DNA of 64,000 bases from Nostoc sp. ATCC 53789 (GTDB lineage Bacteria > Cyanobacteriota > Cyanobacteriia > Cyanobacteriales > Nostocaceae): positions 1 through 64,000 of the forward strand of contig NZ_CP046706.1 in NCBI RefSeq assembly GCF_009873495.1. The letters are read 5' to 3'. A program made the translations under genes and the position numbers. The notes under the pieces are model-generated. The model was not told where the DNA came from. It saw nothing but the letters and a program-made list of their open reading frames with translations, and made no database searches. Below are positions 49,747 to 58,135 of the stretch, in pieces; positions within the stretch are counted from its first letter, which is position 1; the number at the start of each line of letters is the position of its first letter.

Positions 49747-51198
49747 TTATGCCCTTAGTGCTAATTTTAACTGCGCTTCAACTTCTCGCAAATTCATGGA
49801 AGATGGTTTGGTGTTGCTCGGAACTTTTGGCTCATTTGCTTTGGCTTGAAGTTTTGCCTTTAGCTCCAGCATTTGTGGACTGTGTTGATACCCATTGGAT
49901 GGAACCCGCTTTGATTGCTCTTGCTGACGGCGCATTTGGTCTTGTGCCAACGCATCTTCAAGCGTGGTGCTAGTGGTGTTGTTTGCTCTGTGAGCCAAAG
50001 CAGTGCGCTGTTGAGGTAGGGGCTGTTTTTCTGTTTGCAATGCTTGGTTATAGCGCTGCATCAGGTTCGTCCATCCCCCTTTGGTTTTCTCCCAGGTGTT
50101 CATGACTGCGATCGCATGATCTATTTCCTGTCGTGCGGAGCGTTTCGACTTAGTGGCTAATTCTTGTGCTAGGAAATCCACGACTACAGGGTTGAAGTTC
50201 TGGTAGAGGTTATTTAGCTTTCGCTCTCCATTGCGCCAAGGTAAAACCCAGCGATTCCACTTGATTGAGTCTCTAACAAGCAAGGGCACACAATCATCAC
50301 TCATAGCAGTCGGGTCTGTTAGCCAGGCATCAATCAGTTCTTTCACGTTCCGGGCTGTCTTGTAGAAACAGGTTAGTTGCGGCTTATTCGATTGTTCGGA
50401 TTTGTCGAACGACCCCCCCGCAATAGTTGATCCTCTTGAGGGATTATCGGTTTGTTGCGAAGACTCGGAATTTTTTGACAACGAAGTGGGTTGTTGTGGG
50501 GTTGGTTCTTCTGGGGTTGGTTCTCCTAAGCTTGGTTTTTCAAGTTCAATTTCTTCCGTTGTTAAATCAAGTTCTTCTTTTTCACACACACTCTCTTGGG
50601 TGGGGGGCGCGGGTGGCGAAGCTAGGGGCGCATCCTTGAGTGGATGGACTTCAATTGGATAATCTTTAACTGGATATACTTTGGGTATTCCCCCACTACT
50701 ACCCTGGTCTTCCCCGACTACTACCCCTGGTATTCCCCCATTACTACCCTGGTATCCCCCCAATACCACCCCTAGTATTCCTCCACTACTAACGCTATTT
50801 TTTCCTCTGATTAAACTTGATTGTTTAGTAGGAGAAATAAACCAGTCGTCAATATCTGTGAGTTGATATAGGTTAGAAGATACTGAACCATTAGACTTGG
50901 TTTTGGGCGTTTTAGTGATTAAGTTCCACGAAACCAATTCACTGACTGCTGCGATCGCTTTTTGCCTTAAAGTTTCAGTTGAGGAAGCAGGGAAAGAACC
51001 ACGAAAACAGGCTTCACCGATAGATTTGTATGAAGGGAAGGCGTTATTATCACAACCGGCTCGACGGCAGAGGTGAGAGTAAACTCGAAATGCCTCCATT
51101 GTTAGTGGTAGATCATCCAACTTACTATCGATATAAATATGGCGTTTTCTTCTGCCGTAGTTAGAGCCATCACTTTGCATTTTTTCTGTTAAACTCAT
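49747..51198 (-). CDS. Replication-type helix-turn-helix protein
   Basis: 483 residues from ATG 51198 (MSLTEKMQSDG), selected for GAGGTC upstream; the longer frame passes through a G/C hairpin. A winged-helix domain covers about 30-130 (LTMEAFRVYSHLCRRAGCDN, YKSIGEACF, SELVSWNLITKT) like HTH proteins of phage and plasmid replication. Residues 150-200 contain three degenerate Gly/Val/Ile-rich repeats (SSGGILGVVLGGYQG and relatives). The rest is Pro/Glu/Ser-rich and ends with a helical domain. It precedes dnaB in the same operon, so helicase loading or origin binding is a reasonable guess. Confidence 0.8.
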   Translation of the reverse strand: MSLTEKMQSDGSNYGRRKRHIYIDSKLDDLPLTMEAFRVYSHLCRRAGCDNNAFPSYKSIGEACFRGSFPASSTETLRQKAIAAVSELVSWNLITKTPKTKSNGSVSSNLYQLTDIDDWFISPTKQSSLIRGKNSVSSGGILGVVLGGYQGSNGGIPGVVVGEDQGSSGGIPKVYPVKDYPIEVHPLKDAPLASPPAPPTQESVCEKEELDLTTEEIELEKPSLGEPTPEEPTPQQPTSLSKNSESSQQTDNPSRGSTIAGGSFDKSEQSNKPQLTCFYKTARNVKELIDAWLTDPTAMSDDCVPLLVRDSIKWNRWVLPWRNGERKLNNLYQNFNPVVVDFLAQELATKSKRSARQEIDHAIAVMNTWEKTKGGWTNLMQRYNQALQTEKQPLPQQRTALAHRANNTTSTTLEDALAQDQMRRQQEQSKRVPSNGYQHSPQMLELKAKLQAKANEPKVPSNTKPSSMNLREVEAQLKLALRA

Positions 51199-51226
51199 AT
51201 CTATAGACCTCAAAGGGTTTGATTTT

Positions 51227-51252
51227 CCCCCGCACTGCGCTACAGGCGGGGG
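51227..51252 (+). terminator. G/C hairpin with T-rich tail, between phage Gp37/Gp68 and the replication gene
   Basis: CCCCCGC, a 12-base loop, GCGGGGG, then TTTTGCTTTATT. The T tract is on the plus strand, although both adjacent genes are on the minus strand, so on the gene strand it is a stable hairpin rather than a terminator; it may regulate translation of the replication gene. Confidence 0.45.
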
Positions 51253-51263
51253 TTTTGCTTTAT

Positions 51264-52064
51264 TCACGCATCAAACGGAAATTGTCTAACTTGCAGATGA
51301 AGGGGAAACTCTTCAATGTCTCCCCCTTTCTTGTCGCGGGTTTTGAATCGCTGTCCCCGAAATATTGCATTCGCCCCCAACTGTTTCACAAATACGGGTG
51401 TTTTCGATTGTTGGCATTGTTGGACAATTGAATTAATCCATTCCATGTGGCATGGTCTGGAATTTGGGCCAGACTCACCACCGACAATTACTAACTGAAC
51501 ATTATTCAAATAGTGAGTGATATCACCCAAATCTTCTAGTAATGGTTCAACTGACCAGAAGCGGATTAAAGCCGGAATTTGAGCAAGAAATTGACTACGT
51601 TCTTCTAAAGTGCGGCGATTCTCAATCGAAGTTCCTGGCCAAATATTTAAAGGTAGCTTGTCTAGTCCATGACAGGAGAGCCATTCATCCATAGATGACA
51701 GCATGATTTCTGGGCGTTTGGTGAGAATCTGAAATACTTGATTGGGAGCAACGAACATTCCATCTAGCATTTCATGTTGCCACAAACGCGGAACCCATTC
51801 ACCGAAAACATCAGTCATTGAAGAAACGAAATGCTTCTTAGGTTTCCTTTGGAATCCCCATTTCCGAATAGCTTCTGTATCTAACACTAGCTCTGGTGAT
51901 TGTCCAGAGTAGGGTTGCTTATTCCCACCAAAGAAAGAATTTTGATTCAGCTTTTCGCTATAGCAATTTTTACATCCTTCTGAGATTTTTTGACACCACC
52001 AACCGCCTCCCTTGGCACGGATGATATTATCTGTTAAGTCTGTCCATTCTATGTTTGTTGGCAT
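51264..52064 (-). CDS. Phage Gp37/Gp68 family protein (DUF5131)
   Basis: 266 residues. MPTNIEWTDLTDNIIRAKGG, a cysteine cluster CQKISEGCKNCY near 24-35, WSVEPLLEDLG and VGGESGPNSRPCH are family hallmarks. The CxxxxxxCxxCY pattern resembles a radical-SAM-type Fe-S motif; a reaction has not been assigned to the family to my knowledge. Typically found in phages and plasmids. Divergent from the Rpn-family gene at 52105. Confidence 0.93.
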   Translation of the reverse strand: MPTNIEWTDLTDNIIRAKGGGWWCQKISEGCKNCYSEKLNQNSFFGGNKQPYSGQSPELVLDTEAIRKWGFQRKPKKHFVSSMTDVFGEWVPRLWQHEMLDGMFVAPNQVFQILTKRPEIMLSSMDEWLSCHGLDKLPLNIWPGTSIENRRTLEERSQFLAQIPALIRFWSVEPLLEDLGDITHYLNNVQLVIVGGESGPNSRPCHMEWINSIVQQCQQSKTPVFVKQLGANAIFRGQRFKTRDKKGGDIEEFPLHLQVRQFPFDA

Positions 52065-52104
52065 AAATACCTCTGAAATTTGAAATTAGACAATACATTT
52101 GAAA

Positions 52105-53064
52105 ATGGCTAAGAAAACACCTCTTACTGAATACGATTCTCCTTGGAAGCAGATACTACAGTTGTATTTCCAAGATTTCATGTTGTTCTTTTTTCCCCAA
52201 GCGCATAGTGAAATTGATTGGAATAGAGGTTTTGAGTTTCTTGATCAGGAGCTACAGCAAGTAGTTCGTGATGCTGAATTAGGAAAACGACTAATTGATA
52301 AATTGGTGAAAATCTATCGCATTGGGGGCGAAGAATCTTGGCTGTTGATTCATATAGAAATCCAAAGTCAAGAGGAAACTGATTTTCCTAAACGGATGTT
52401 TGTCTACAACTATCGAATTTTTGACCGTTACGATCGCTCTGTTGCTTCATGCGCGATACTGGGGGATGACAACATCAACTGGCGACCATCGCAGTTTGGG
52501 TACGATTTGTTTGGTTGTACGGTTGATTTTCAGTTTCCTGTAATCAAGCTGCTAGACTATCAACAAAGGTTGTCGGAGCTAGAAGCCAGTCGTAACCCCT
52601 TTGCTACGGTGGTAATGGCTCACTTGGCAGCAGTGCAAACCCGCAGTAATAGGTCGCAAAGGAAACAATCAAAACTGAATTTAGTGCGTCGGTTGTATGA
52701 GCAAGGATTTGAACGCGAGGCTGTTGTTAACCTTTTGGCTTTTATTGACTGGATGTTGACGCTACCATTAGATTTAGAGCGAGAATTTCAACGGGAAGTA
52801 GAACAATTAGAGGCAGAACAACGTATGCAGTACGTGACATCATTTGAGCGAATTGCCCGAATGGAAGAATTGGTGGAAGCAATAAAATTAGGCTTGGAAC
52901 TCAAGTTTGGCCCTGAAGCATTAAACCTAGTGCCAGAAATTTCATCGTTGGAAGACGTTGAACTATTAAGAGCAGTGAGAAATGGGATAAAAACAGCAAC
53001 TACAGTCGATGAATTGCGTCAAATATACCAGTCCTCTACAACTGACAATCTGCCAGAAAATTAG
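52105..53064 (+). CDS. Rpn-family recombination-promoting nuclease / PD-(D/E)XK transposase-like protein
   Basis: 319 residues from ATG 52105; the frame opens two codons earlier with TTG. The nuclease core is near 75-120: Asp in LIDKLVKIYRI, Glu-x-Gln in LLIHIEIQSQEE, and the family motif KRMFVYNYRIFDRY. The remainder is helical and ends with a regulatory-like tail. Rpn proteins are usually annotated as YhgA-like transposases and promote RecA-independent recombination. The gene points opposite to its neighbours and looks like an independent insert. Confidence 0.88.
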   Translation: MAKKTPLTEYDSPWKQILQLYFQDFMLFFFPQAHSEIDWNRGFEFLDQELQQVVRDAELGKRLIDKLVKIYRIGGEESWLLIHIEIQSQEETDFPKRMFVYNYRIFDRYDRSVASCAILGDDNINWRPSQFGYDLFGCTVDFQFPVIKLLDYQQRLSELEASRNPFATVVMAHLAAVQTRSNRSQRKQSKLNLVRRLYEQGFEREAVVNLLAFIDWMLTLPLDLEREFQREVEQLEAEQRMQYVTSFERIARMEELVEAIKLGLELKFGPEALNLVPEISSLEDVELLRAVRNGIKTATTVDELRQIYQSSTTDNLPEN

Positions 53065-53106
53065 CATTGAAGAATTTAATATTTAGTTTTCTAGGTTCAG
53101 TACACT

Positions 53107-53141
53107 TTAAGTGCTTAAATTAGCTCTAATTAAGCACTTAA
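53107..53141. terminator. Bidirectional terminator-like palindrome
   Basis: TTAAGTGCTTAA and its identical complement at 53130-53141 form a 12-bp stem around 11 bases. It lies between the convergent Rpn (plus) and MT-A70 (minus) genes and includes the MT-A70 stop codon. Confidence 0.6.
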
Positions 53142-53735
53142 CGAAGTATCTCCATCATGTTCCTTAACAGGCTGATCAAACTTCAGAGCCTCATCACCCC
53201 AGCAATCCCAGCCAACTCTAGACTCGCGTGCGAACATCTCCAGTTTGGTCATATCAGGACACAGCTTTTCTACAAATTCAAAAAACTGTTCGGGCTTACG
53301 TGAATGCTCACGACGGGGTGAGTGTAAAATGCTTGACTGGTTTGTGAGTGTCCGTCCAGCAAAAGCCTTCACATTCCCACGAACAGCCAAAGCGCAATGT
53401 TCAGTCGAATTCCGCAACCAATGACCGACACCTAGATGTGTTTTAGTGCCATCTTTGGTGACTTTTTCCCAAGTCAAAATAGTCTTGAGTTCAAATCCCC
53501 ATGTTTGCAAGCATTGAGCCGCTTCGACCATGTGATTATTTGTGTACCAAAGCCAAAGAACTGACCCCGTGCAATCGCTTAAGTCTGGAACAGGCAATGA
53601 CAGTATTTCTTCTATGTGCATTGGCTTGTAGTTAATACGGTTTCGGTGAGTCTTATCCTGATTTCTCAGCCGATAGAACCAGGGAGGGTCAATCACGATG
53701 CACTGGTATTGACCTTCTAATGTTGTTAGTCTCAT
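53130..53735 (-). CDS. MT-A70 family DNA adenine methyltransferase
   Basis: 201 residues. DPPW in CIVIDPPWFYRLRN near 14-22 is the catalytic motif; GSVLWLWYTNNHM, LGVGHWLRNSTEH and the end CPDMTKLEMFARESRVGW(D)CWGDE complete the family profile. These enzymes are frequent orphan N6-adenine methylases on phages and plasmids and protect or mark the element's DNA. Minus-strand gene of the mobile block. Confidence 0.94.
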   Translation of the reverse strand: MRLTTLEGQYQCIVIDPPWFYRLRNQDKTHRNRINYKPMHIEEILSLPVPDLSDCTGSVLWLWYTNNHMVEAAQCLQTWGFELKTILTWEKVTKDGTKTHLGVGHWLRNSTEHCALAVRGNVKAFAGRTLTNQSSILHSPRREHSRKPEQFFEFVEKLCPDMTKLEMFARESRVGWDCWGDEALKFDQPVKEHDGDTSLSA

Positions 53736-53753
53736 GTTTAACTCCTGTTATTT

Positions 53754-54212
53754 TCAAACTTGTTCTGGAAATTCAATGTGGCTTAAAGTCTGAAGTTCAA
53801 CAGCTAATCCACTTAAGAAATTTTGGAGTTCGACTGTTGCCAATTCTTTGGATATCTTTTTTTCTGATATATAAATAAGTTGCTTATAATGCCCAAAGTA
53901 AACTTCTGTACGAGTTAAATTTTGCTCTATATCAGTTAATAGAGTCAAAATAAATCTTCCGAGGTTACAAAAGTAATACTGACGGGTTGCACAAGAAGTA
54001 TCTCCTTGATGCCAAGTAATATTGATTTTTGAACCAATGTGAGCGCTAATAGATTCAAAATCTACTTGGTAAATATTCAAATCTGCTTGCATTTCTCCAC
54101 TGTTGTAGTAGCCAACAATGTGTTGCCTGATTCCATCAACTGATAGGCTATCAGGGATATTAATATGGGCAACAGATGCAACTTTTTCAACTACTGTGAC
54201 TACGACTTCCAT
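53754..54212 (-). CDS. Hypothetical protein of the mobile block
   Basis: 152 residues from ATG 54212 (MEVVVTVVEKVASVAHINIP), chosen for GAGG ahead of it and because the longer frame overlaps the upstream gene. An alpha/beta pattern with DFESISAHIGSKINITWHQG and a helical C-terminus. I do not recognise the family. It follows the VVA0879 gene by 10 bases. Confidence 0.65.
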   Translation of the reverse strand: MEVVVTVVEKVASVAHINIPDSLSVDGIRQHIVGYYNSGEMQADLNIYQVDFESISAHIGSKINITWHQGDTSCATRQYYFCNLGRFILTLLTDIEQNLTRTEVYFGHYKQLIYISEKKISKELATVELQNFLSGLAVELQTLSHIEFPEQV

Positions 54213-54222
54213 ATCTTCTGCC

Positions 54223-54519
54223 TCAAACCCCAAATTCAAAAATCTTACGCCCATCAACATCAACGGGATTAAGTTGAATTAATCCACCTCCCGCATAATT
54301 ACAAGGGATTTTACGTTTATCCTTGTCATCAAATGATTCTTTACGCACTTCCAGCCATCGCCCCACGCAAGAAAATCCAACGGCGGATTCAGGTGCGCCA
54401 GCTTTTTTATAATCCGCAACAGAAGCAATGTGACCACAATATGGGCATTTAAACTTCCATTGCATCTTGTCTTGTCCAAATAGTGTTTCTCCAAGAGTTA
54501 GCCACTGTTCTTTATTCAT
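54223..54519 (-). CDS. VVA0879-family zinc protein
   Basis: 98 residues. The pattern MNKEQWLTLGETLFG...MQWKFKCPYCGHIASV, GAPESAVGFSC and CNYAGGGLIQLN matches a small phage/plasmid family I know as VVA0879; the cysteines should bind zinc. Function unknown. In-frame neighbours on both sides lie within 10 bases. Confidence 0.8.
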   Translation of the reverse strand: MNKEQWLTLGETLFGQDKMQWKFKCPYCGHIASVADYKKAGAPESAVGFSCVGRWLEVRKESFDDKDKRKIPCNYAGGGLIQLNPVDVDGRKIFEFGV

Positions 54520-54521
54520 AT

Positions 54522-55061
54522 TTAATCCTCCTCATCTTCTAATTCTTCGTCTTCATGGAAACTTACCCCAAATAATTCATGAATAAAATCTCCTACTTTT
54601 TTCCAATCAACTTGGGCTTCAGCTACTTCCGGCATAGGATATTTTTTAGTGATTCTTTTAAAACTAGAAAAATCTTCCCAAGTCCACTCGCCTAACTTAT
54701 CTGATTCAGTCTCAGTTAGGTAATTTAGGCTAATAATATAATCTTGTACTCTTTCTTTGATTTGTTCTCTGTCGCCAAATTTCCAAAACTCACCAAACCA
54801 AGTAATTACTTTTTTTGTGCTGTCTGTTTCTGAAGAGTCTTCCTCCACCTCCTCATCTGAACATTCATCTTCGATGGATTCAAATTCTTGAATAGCAAAC
54901 AAAGCCATAGCCACACACGCTCTTTCTGCTGGATGTGTAGCTGATTGCATTCGATATGATTCGGGGACTACATAGCCTTGGATCGCGTAGAATTTCTTAG
55001 CTAGTTTTTCAATCAATACATCTTTCTGGAAGTAGCCGAGTTCCATATCTTTTCCCCTCAA
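54522..55061 (-). CDS. Acidic hypothetical protein of the mobile block
   Basis: 179 residues, rich in Glu/Asp, with acidic patches DEEVEEDSSETDSTKK and a tail DEELEDEED. A likely alternative start is ATG at 55046 (MELGYFQKD). The helical pattern and WFGEFWKFGDREQIKE, WTWEDFSSFK are its clearest features. Not recognised; acidity would suit a DNA mimic or protein-binding factor, but this is speculation. Confidence 0.7.
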   Translation of the reverse strand: MRGKDMELGYFQKDVLIEKLAKKFYAIQGYVVPESYRMQSATHPAERACVAMALFAIQEFESIEDECSDEEVEEDSSETDSTKKVITWFGEFWKFGDREQIKERVQDYIISLNYLTETESDKLGEWTWEDFSSFKRITKKYPMPEVAEAQVDWKKVGDFIHELFGVSFHEDEELEDEED

Positions 55062-55134
55062 GGTAAAATTTACCTTTGTTGTAAAAGTCTTAATTCTTGA
55101 TTACTGGCCGATCGCTGTGCTTGACCAATGACCA

Positions 55135-56028
55135 TCAAGCAGTAACTACAGCTTTCTTACTAGCGAAAGCCCCCGCCTGCCTTAACGCTGCTCCAGGACT
55201 GGGATGAGCGAAAAATTCTTCTATAGCTTTGGTCAACCCAGCCGCAACAACCGGATCGTGACAAGCGTAGACGTAGATGGGCTGTTGCACACCGTTAACC
55301 AATCGTGTTTCTTGGCGATCGCCTAACTGTGGGTAGAATGTTCTCACCCATGTCCCCAAGTGTCCGCGATAGTGGGAGCCTTTAAGGGGGACTTTCTTGC
55401 CCAATTCGCTTTCTGCAAAATTGACCACGCCAAGCCAGCGTTCTTCTGTGGCGGTTAGCAATTTCCTATTATGTTCAGCCAGAAGATTCCCGGCATAGTC
55501 TTTAAATTGTTGTTCCATGTACGGGTTGAGTCTGCCACCAGTTAACTCAGCTAAAGTTTTCATTGCCAGGACAAGAGTATGCAATCGCTGTTCAACTGGG
55601 GGAAGGGCTGGTGTGGAAGGTTGTTCTTGTGGTTGAGTAGCGGGTTTTGTCCACCCCAATAAATCTTGAATCCAGGCACGAACACCAATGCTTTCAAAAG
55701 CTTCACAGGCTAATTTTGCTTGTGCGGTACATCTCTTACCAGCTTCATAGCCGTAATAATGAAGTATGGTTGCTACAGCGACATCGGGAATACCGGACTC
55801 AGACCATGATTTAATGTCAGCACCTTCAAAGCCTTTGTAGATAAGCCTTTCAGCCAGTTTAGAGCGAGAAATATCAGCAGCAGTTTTGAGGCTTCTGAGC
55901 AATCCAGCATCATTAACATTTGCTAATCTGGCTGCTGCCCGAACACTGGCCTTGCCCTGACCATTAGCGTCGATTTGAATCTCTTGTTTTATTTGTTCGA
56001 TGATTTCGGCGATTTCAATTTGTGACAT
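55135..56028 (-). CDS. Hypothetical protein with DNA-binding-like N-terminus, mobile block
   Basis: 297 residues starting MSQIEIAEIIEQIKQEI. VRAAARLANVNDAGLLRSLK reads like a helix-turn-helix, and the C-terminus KAIEEFFAHPSPGAALRQAG is helical and basic. The central part is Pro/Gln-rich. I recall similar proteins in cyanobacterial plasmids without a function. It precedes a 73-base gap to the acidic protein. Confidence 0.7.
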   Translation of the reverse strand: MSQIEIAEIIEQIKQEIQIDANGQGKASVRAAARLANVNDAGLLRSLKTAADISRSKLAERLIYKGFEGADIKSWSESGIPDVAVATILHYYGYEAGKRCTAQAKLACEAFESIGVRAWIQDLLGWTKPATQPQEQPSTPALPPVEQRLHTLVLAMKTLAELTGGRLNPYMEQQFKDYAGNLLAEHNRKLLTATEERWLGVVNFAESELGKKVPLKGSHYRGHLGTWVRTFYPQLGDRQETRLVNGVQQPIYVYACHDPVVAAGLTKAIEEFFAHPSPGAALRQAGAFASKKAVVTA

Positions 56029-56054
56029 AACTTTAGTTGTGTGATTAGAAAAAA

Positions 56055-56513
56055 TTAAACATTTACCCGCACCAAACTTTTTTCACCAACTAATGAGAAA
56101 CGATTCGATATAGTTGGTGTCTTAATTAACGTTGGCGACATCAATTCAACAAGGTAAAACCAAGAATCATGCACCAGCGCAATCCCCAAAATCAGCCGTT
56201 GCTTTGTTCCCTGATCGTGAGAACAGAGCATCACTCTTTCGCCCAGAACGAAGGCAGGTTTTTGCACTTTGATGGCTTCTAATTCTCCAGTCCCGATGAT
56301 TTGGTTTTGTGTGGCGTGGAGTATTTCATTACGGCAGTCAATTGAATAAATCCAGCACTCATGCTTCCATTGCATACCGCAGCAATAGCCAAATGTTCTG
56401 TTGGTTCGTAGGTAAACTCTCTCCAGTAAATTCACCTCAACGGATGGAATTGTTTGTCCCCAAGGAGGGGAAAGATACCAAGTTGTTTGAAGTGCATTAA
56501 TGTGGTCAATCAT
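56055..56513 (-). CDS. DUF1392 family protein, copy 2
   Basis: 152 residues from ATG 56513 (MIDHINALQTTW), with GGGGAG upstream; the frame as opened is 29 codons longer. Shared with copy 1 at 45815-46246: TWYLSPPWGQTIPSVEVNLLE, RTFGYCCGMQWKHE and SWFYLVELM. Here the C-terminus is intact. Two copies 10 kb apart suggest a duplicated module or two merged elements. Function unknown. Confidence 0.85.
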   Translation of the reverse strand: MIDHINALQTTWYLSPPWGQTIPSVEVNLLERVYLRTNRTFGYCCGMQWKHECWIYSIDCRNEILHATQNQIIGTGELEAIKVQKPAFVLGERVMLCSHDQGTKQRLILGIALVHDSWFYLVELMSPTLIKTPTISNRFSLVGEKSLVRVNV

Positions 56514-56625
56514 GCTTTTCTCCCCTGGAATTAATAACCTAAAAATCTTCGGCAATGTTTGGAGAATAACGCCCAAAAAATACTTAAAAGTGAGCAGCAA
56601 TTTTCACTGCTGCCCACATGAGGCT

Positions 56626-57528
56626 TTACGCTGTGACTAATTCTTGAAGAAGAGATCGCACTTCATGGTTGAAAAGCTGTTGTAATTCCTCAGTAGTCAG
56701 TTGCTCTAAGGGTCGGGATTGCAAGTGTTTGTGAACTGGTTCAGCCAGTGACACATTCACCATCGACAGCGATCGCACAGCATCAAGCACCGAGTTAGAA
56801 TACTGCTGTTGGTCTGAATAACCCAGGATTACCCACCAGTCACCCTCAGTGCATCCGACTTGCCCCAGTTTCACGCCGTTGTTGTTGTAAATGCCATCAT
56901 CAAGAATTTCAAACCCATAATTCTGGCACTCGTTGAAGATATGCGCCATGATTTGGTTTTCGGTCGAAGAGGAAACTTGCGGGGCAGAGGCGCAGAGGGG
57001 CAGAGGAGAAAATTGTTGTAAGTTTTTCCCCTCTGCACCCCTGCTCCCCTGCACCTCTGCTTCTTCTTGCACAGGTAATGAGCCATCTTTATAGTGAGTG
57101 CAGATGAAGCGATCGCAACGCATTAGAGTGTTGGCACGAAATAATTCTTTCTCGTTTACCATGACTACCCAGCGTTGCGTTAAGTGGTTGTCGTCATGGC
57201 TGATGCTGGCTACCAGTTCATCACCAGCGTAATATTCGTGATGGTCAAAAGAGATTTCGACTATTGTGAGGGGTTCAGGAGCGATTGCTTGGGCTTGGTC
57301 AGCGATGTAGTTGTCGAGTTCGGCTTGCGCGAGGGCTTGGTTGTCGGGGGCAGCAGGGGTAAGTTTCTGAACCTTGCTTGCTTGATAGTTAACAATGGCG
57401 GAAATCCAGGCATCCTTGCAGCGTTTGTCACTTACTTCGACTGTACAAGCGATTTCGCTGTAGATTTGCTTGAGCCGCGCAATGGATTTCAGTTGCAGCT
57501 GTTGTGCTGTGTAAATAACGTGAGTCAT
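56626..57528 (-). CDS. Hypothetical mobile-block protein with an in-frame repeat insertion
   Basis: 300 residues. The N-terminal part (YTAQQLQLKSIARLKQIYSE, CKDAWISAIVNY) resembles SAP-like DNA-binding helices. Residues about 153-185 (GSRGAEGKNLQQFSPLPLC) are encoded by a G/A- and C/T-rich palindromic repeat that interrupts an otherwise ordinary protein. The C-terminal half has WWVILGYSDQQQYSNSVLDA and a helical end. Divergent from the gene at 57753 across a repeat-containing interval. Confidence 0.7.
   Translation of the reverse strand: MTHVIYTAQQLQLKSIARLKQIYSEIACTVEVSDKRCKDAWISAIVNYQASKVQKLTPAAPDNQALAQAELDNYIADQAQAIAPEPLTIVEISFDHHEYYAGDELVASISHDDNHLTQRWVVMVNEKELFRANTLMRCDRFICTHYKDGSLPVQEEAEVQGSRGAEGKNLQQFSPLPLCASAPQVSSSTENQIMAHIFNECQNYGFEILDDGIYNNNGVKLGQVGCTEGDWWVILGYSDQQQYSNSVLDAVRSLSMVNVSLAEPVHKHLQSRPLEQLTTEELQQLFNHEVRSLLQELVTA
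56978..57066. repeat. In-frame palindromic insertion of an AGAGGGGC / GCCCCTCT type
   Basis: GGGGCAGAGGCGCAGAGGGG and CCCCTCTGCACCCCTGCTCC form long complementary arms around a TTTTC-rich loop. Such repeats are dispersed in Nostocales intergenic DNA; here the insertion keeps the reading frame. Confidence 0.7.
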
Positions 57529-57626
57529 AATTAAGATTCCCTGTACGAATGTATGGGTTTTTCAAAAGGCGATCGCTTCCAAAGTTTCCGAGGCTAAGGG
57601 CGGTTGCCTTTTGTGATAGTTATATT

Positions 57627-57722
57627 ATGCTGTTCTGCTAACTGATTGTCAATATACTGATTAGCGGTTATTCTGTTAATTGATAGCCTGTATGTTGATT
57701 GGCTGTTATTCTGTAATCAGAT
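57627..57722. promoter_or_regulatory. Three imperfect direct repeats in a divergent promoter interval
   Basis: Copies at about 57627-57650, 57662-57683 and 57699-57722 share the core GNTGTTATTCTGTTAAT-GAT (first copy GCTGTTCTGCTAACTGATT). They lie between the divergent genes at 57528 and 57753. Iteron-like or operator-like; which one cannot be decided from sequence. Confidence 0.5.
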
Positions 57723-57752
57723 AAGCGTTAATGGAGGTTAATCATTAAAAAC

Positions 57753-58022
57753 GTGTTAGCAGTTTGGATGGAAGCATATATTGATATTTCGCAATGGTGG
57801 CCCAAAACAGAAGATGGTAGCCTCTTGTCTGTCTACGCAGTTCATAGGCAGTTTGAGGGTAGCCCGAATGAAGTCACTAGACATACCTTGACTGTCGCCC
57901 GTGATGGCAGGCTTAAAAAAGCGGATATCGATAATTTGGTAAAACTAGCAAGGATTTGCTCTGTGCTGTCTGGAGAGTTAGTAACTGTCAATGACATTGT
58001 GAAAATTCAAGAGGACTCGTGA
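57753..58022 (+). CDS. Small hypothetical protein
   Basis: 89 residues (GTG start; GGAGG lies 15 bases upstream). YIDISQWWPKTEDGSLLSVY then TLTVARDGRLKKADIDNLVK gives an alpha/beta pattern. Not recognised. First gene of a plus-strand group with the DNA-binding-like protein that follows after 113 bases. Confidence 0.65.
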   Translation: MLAVWMEAYIDISQWWPKTEDGSLLSVYAVHRQFEGSPNEVTRHTLTVARDGRLKKADIDNLVKLARICSVLSGELVTVNDIVKIQEDS

Positions 58023-58135
58023 AGATGATAATGCTCCACCGAGTTCAATCCCAGAGCATTATTGCCATAACTCACCACATACTTAATCTATTTGTCATTG
58101 ATTTTGAGCAAATACTATTGAATTAAAGGGGTGGA

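Noticed and set aside
53480..53505. GTTCAAATCC resembling a tRNA T-arm
   Set aside because: It lies inside the MT-A70 gene and no cloverleaf can be formed around it; no tRNA or rRNA was found in the window.
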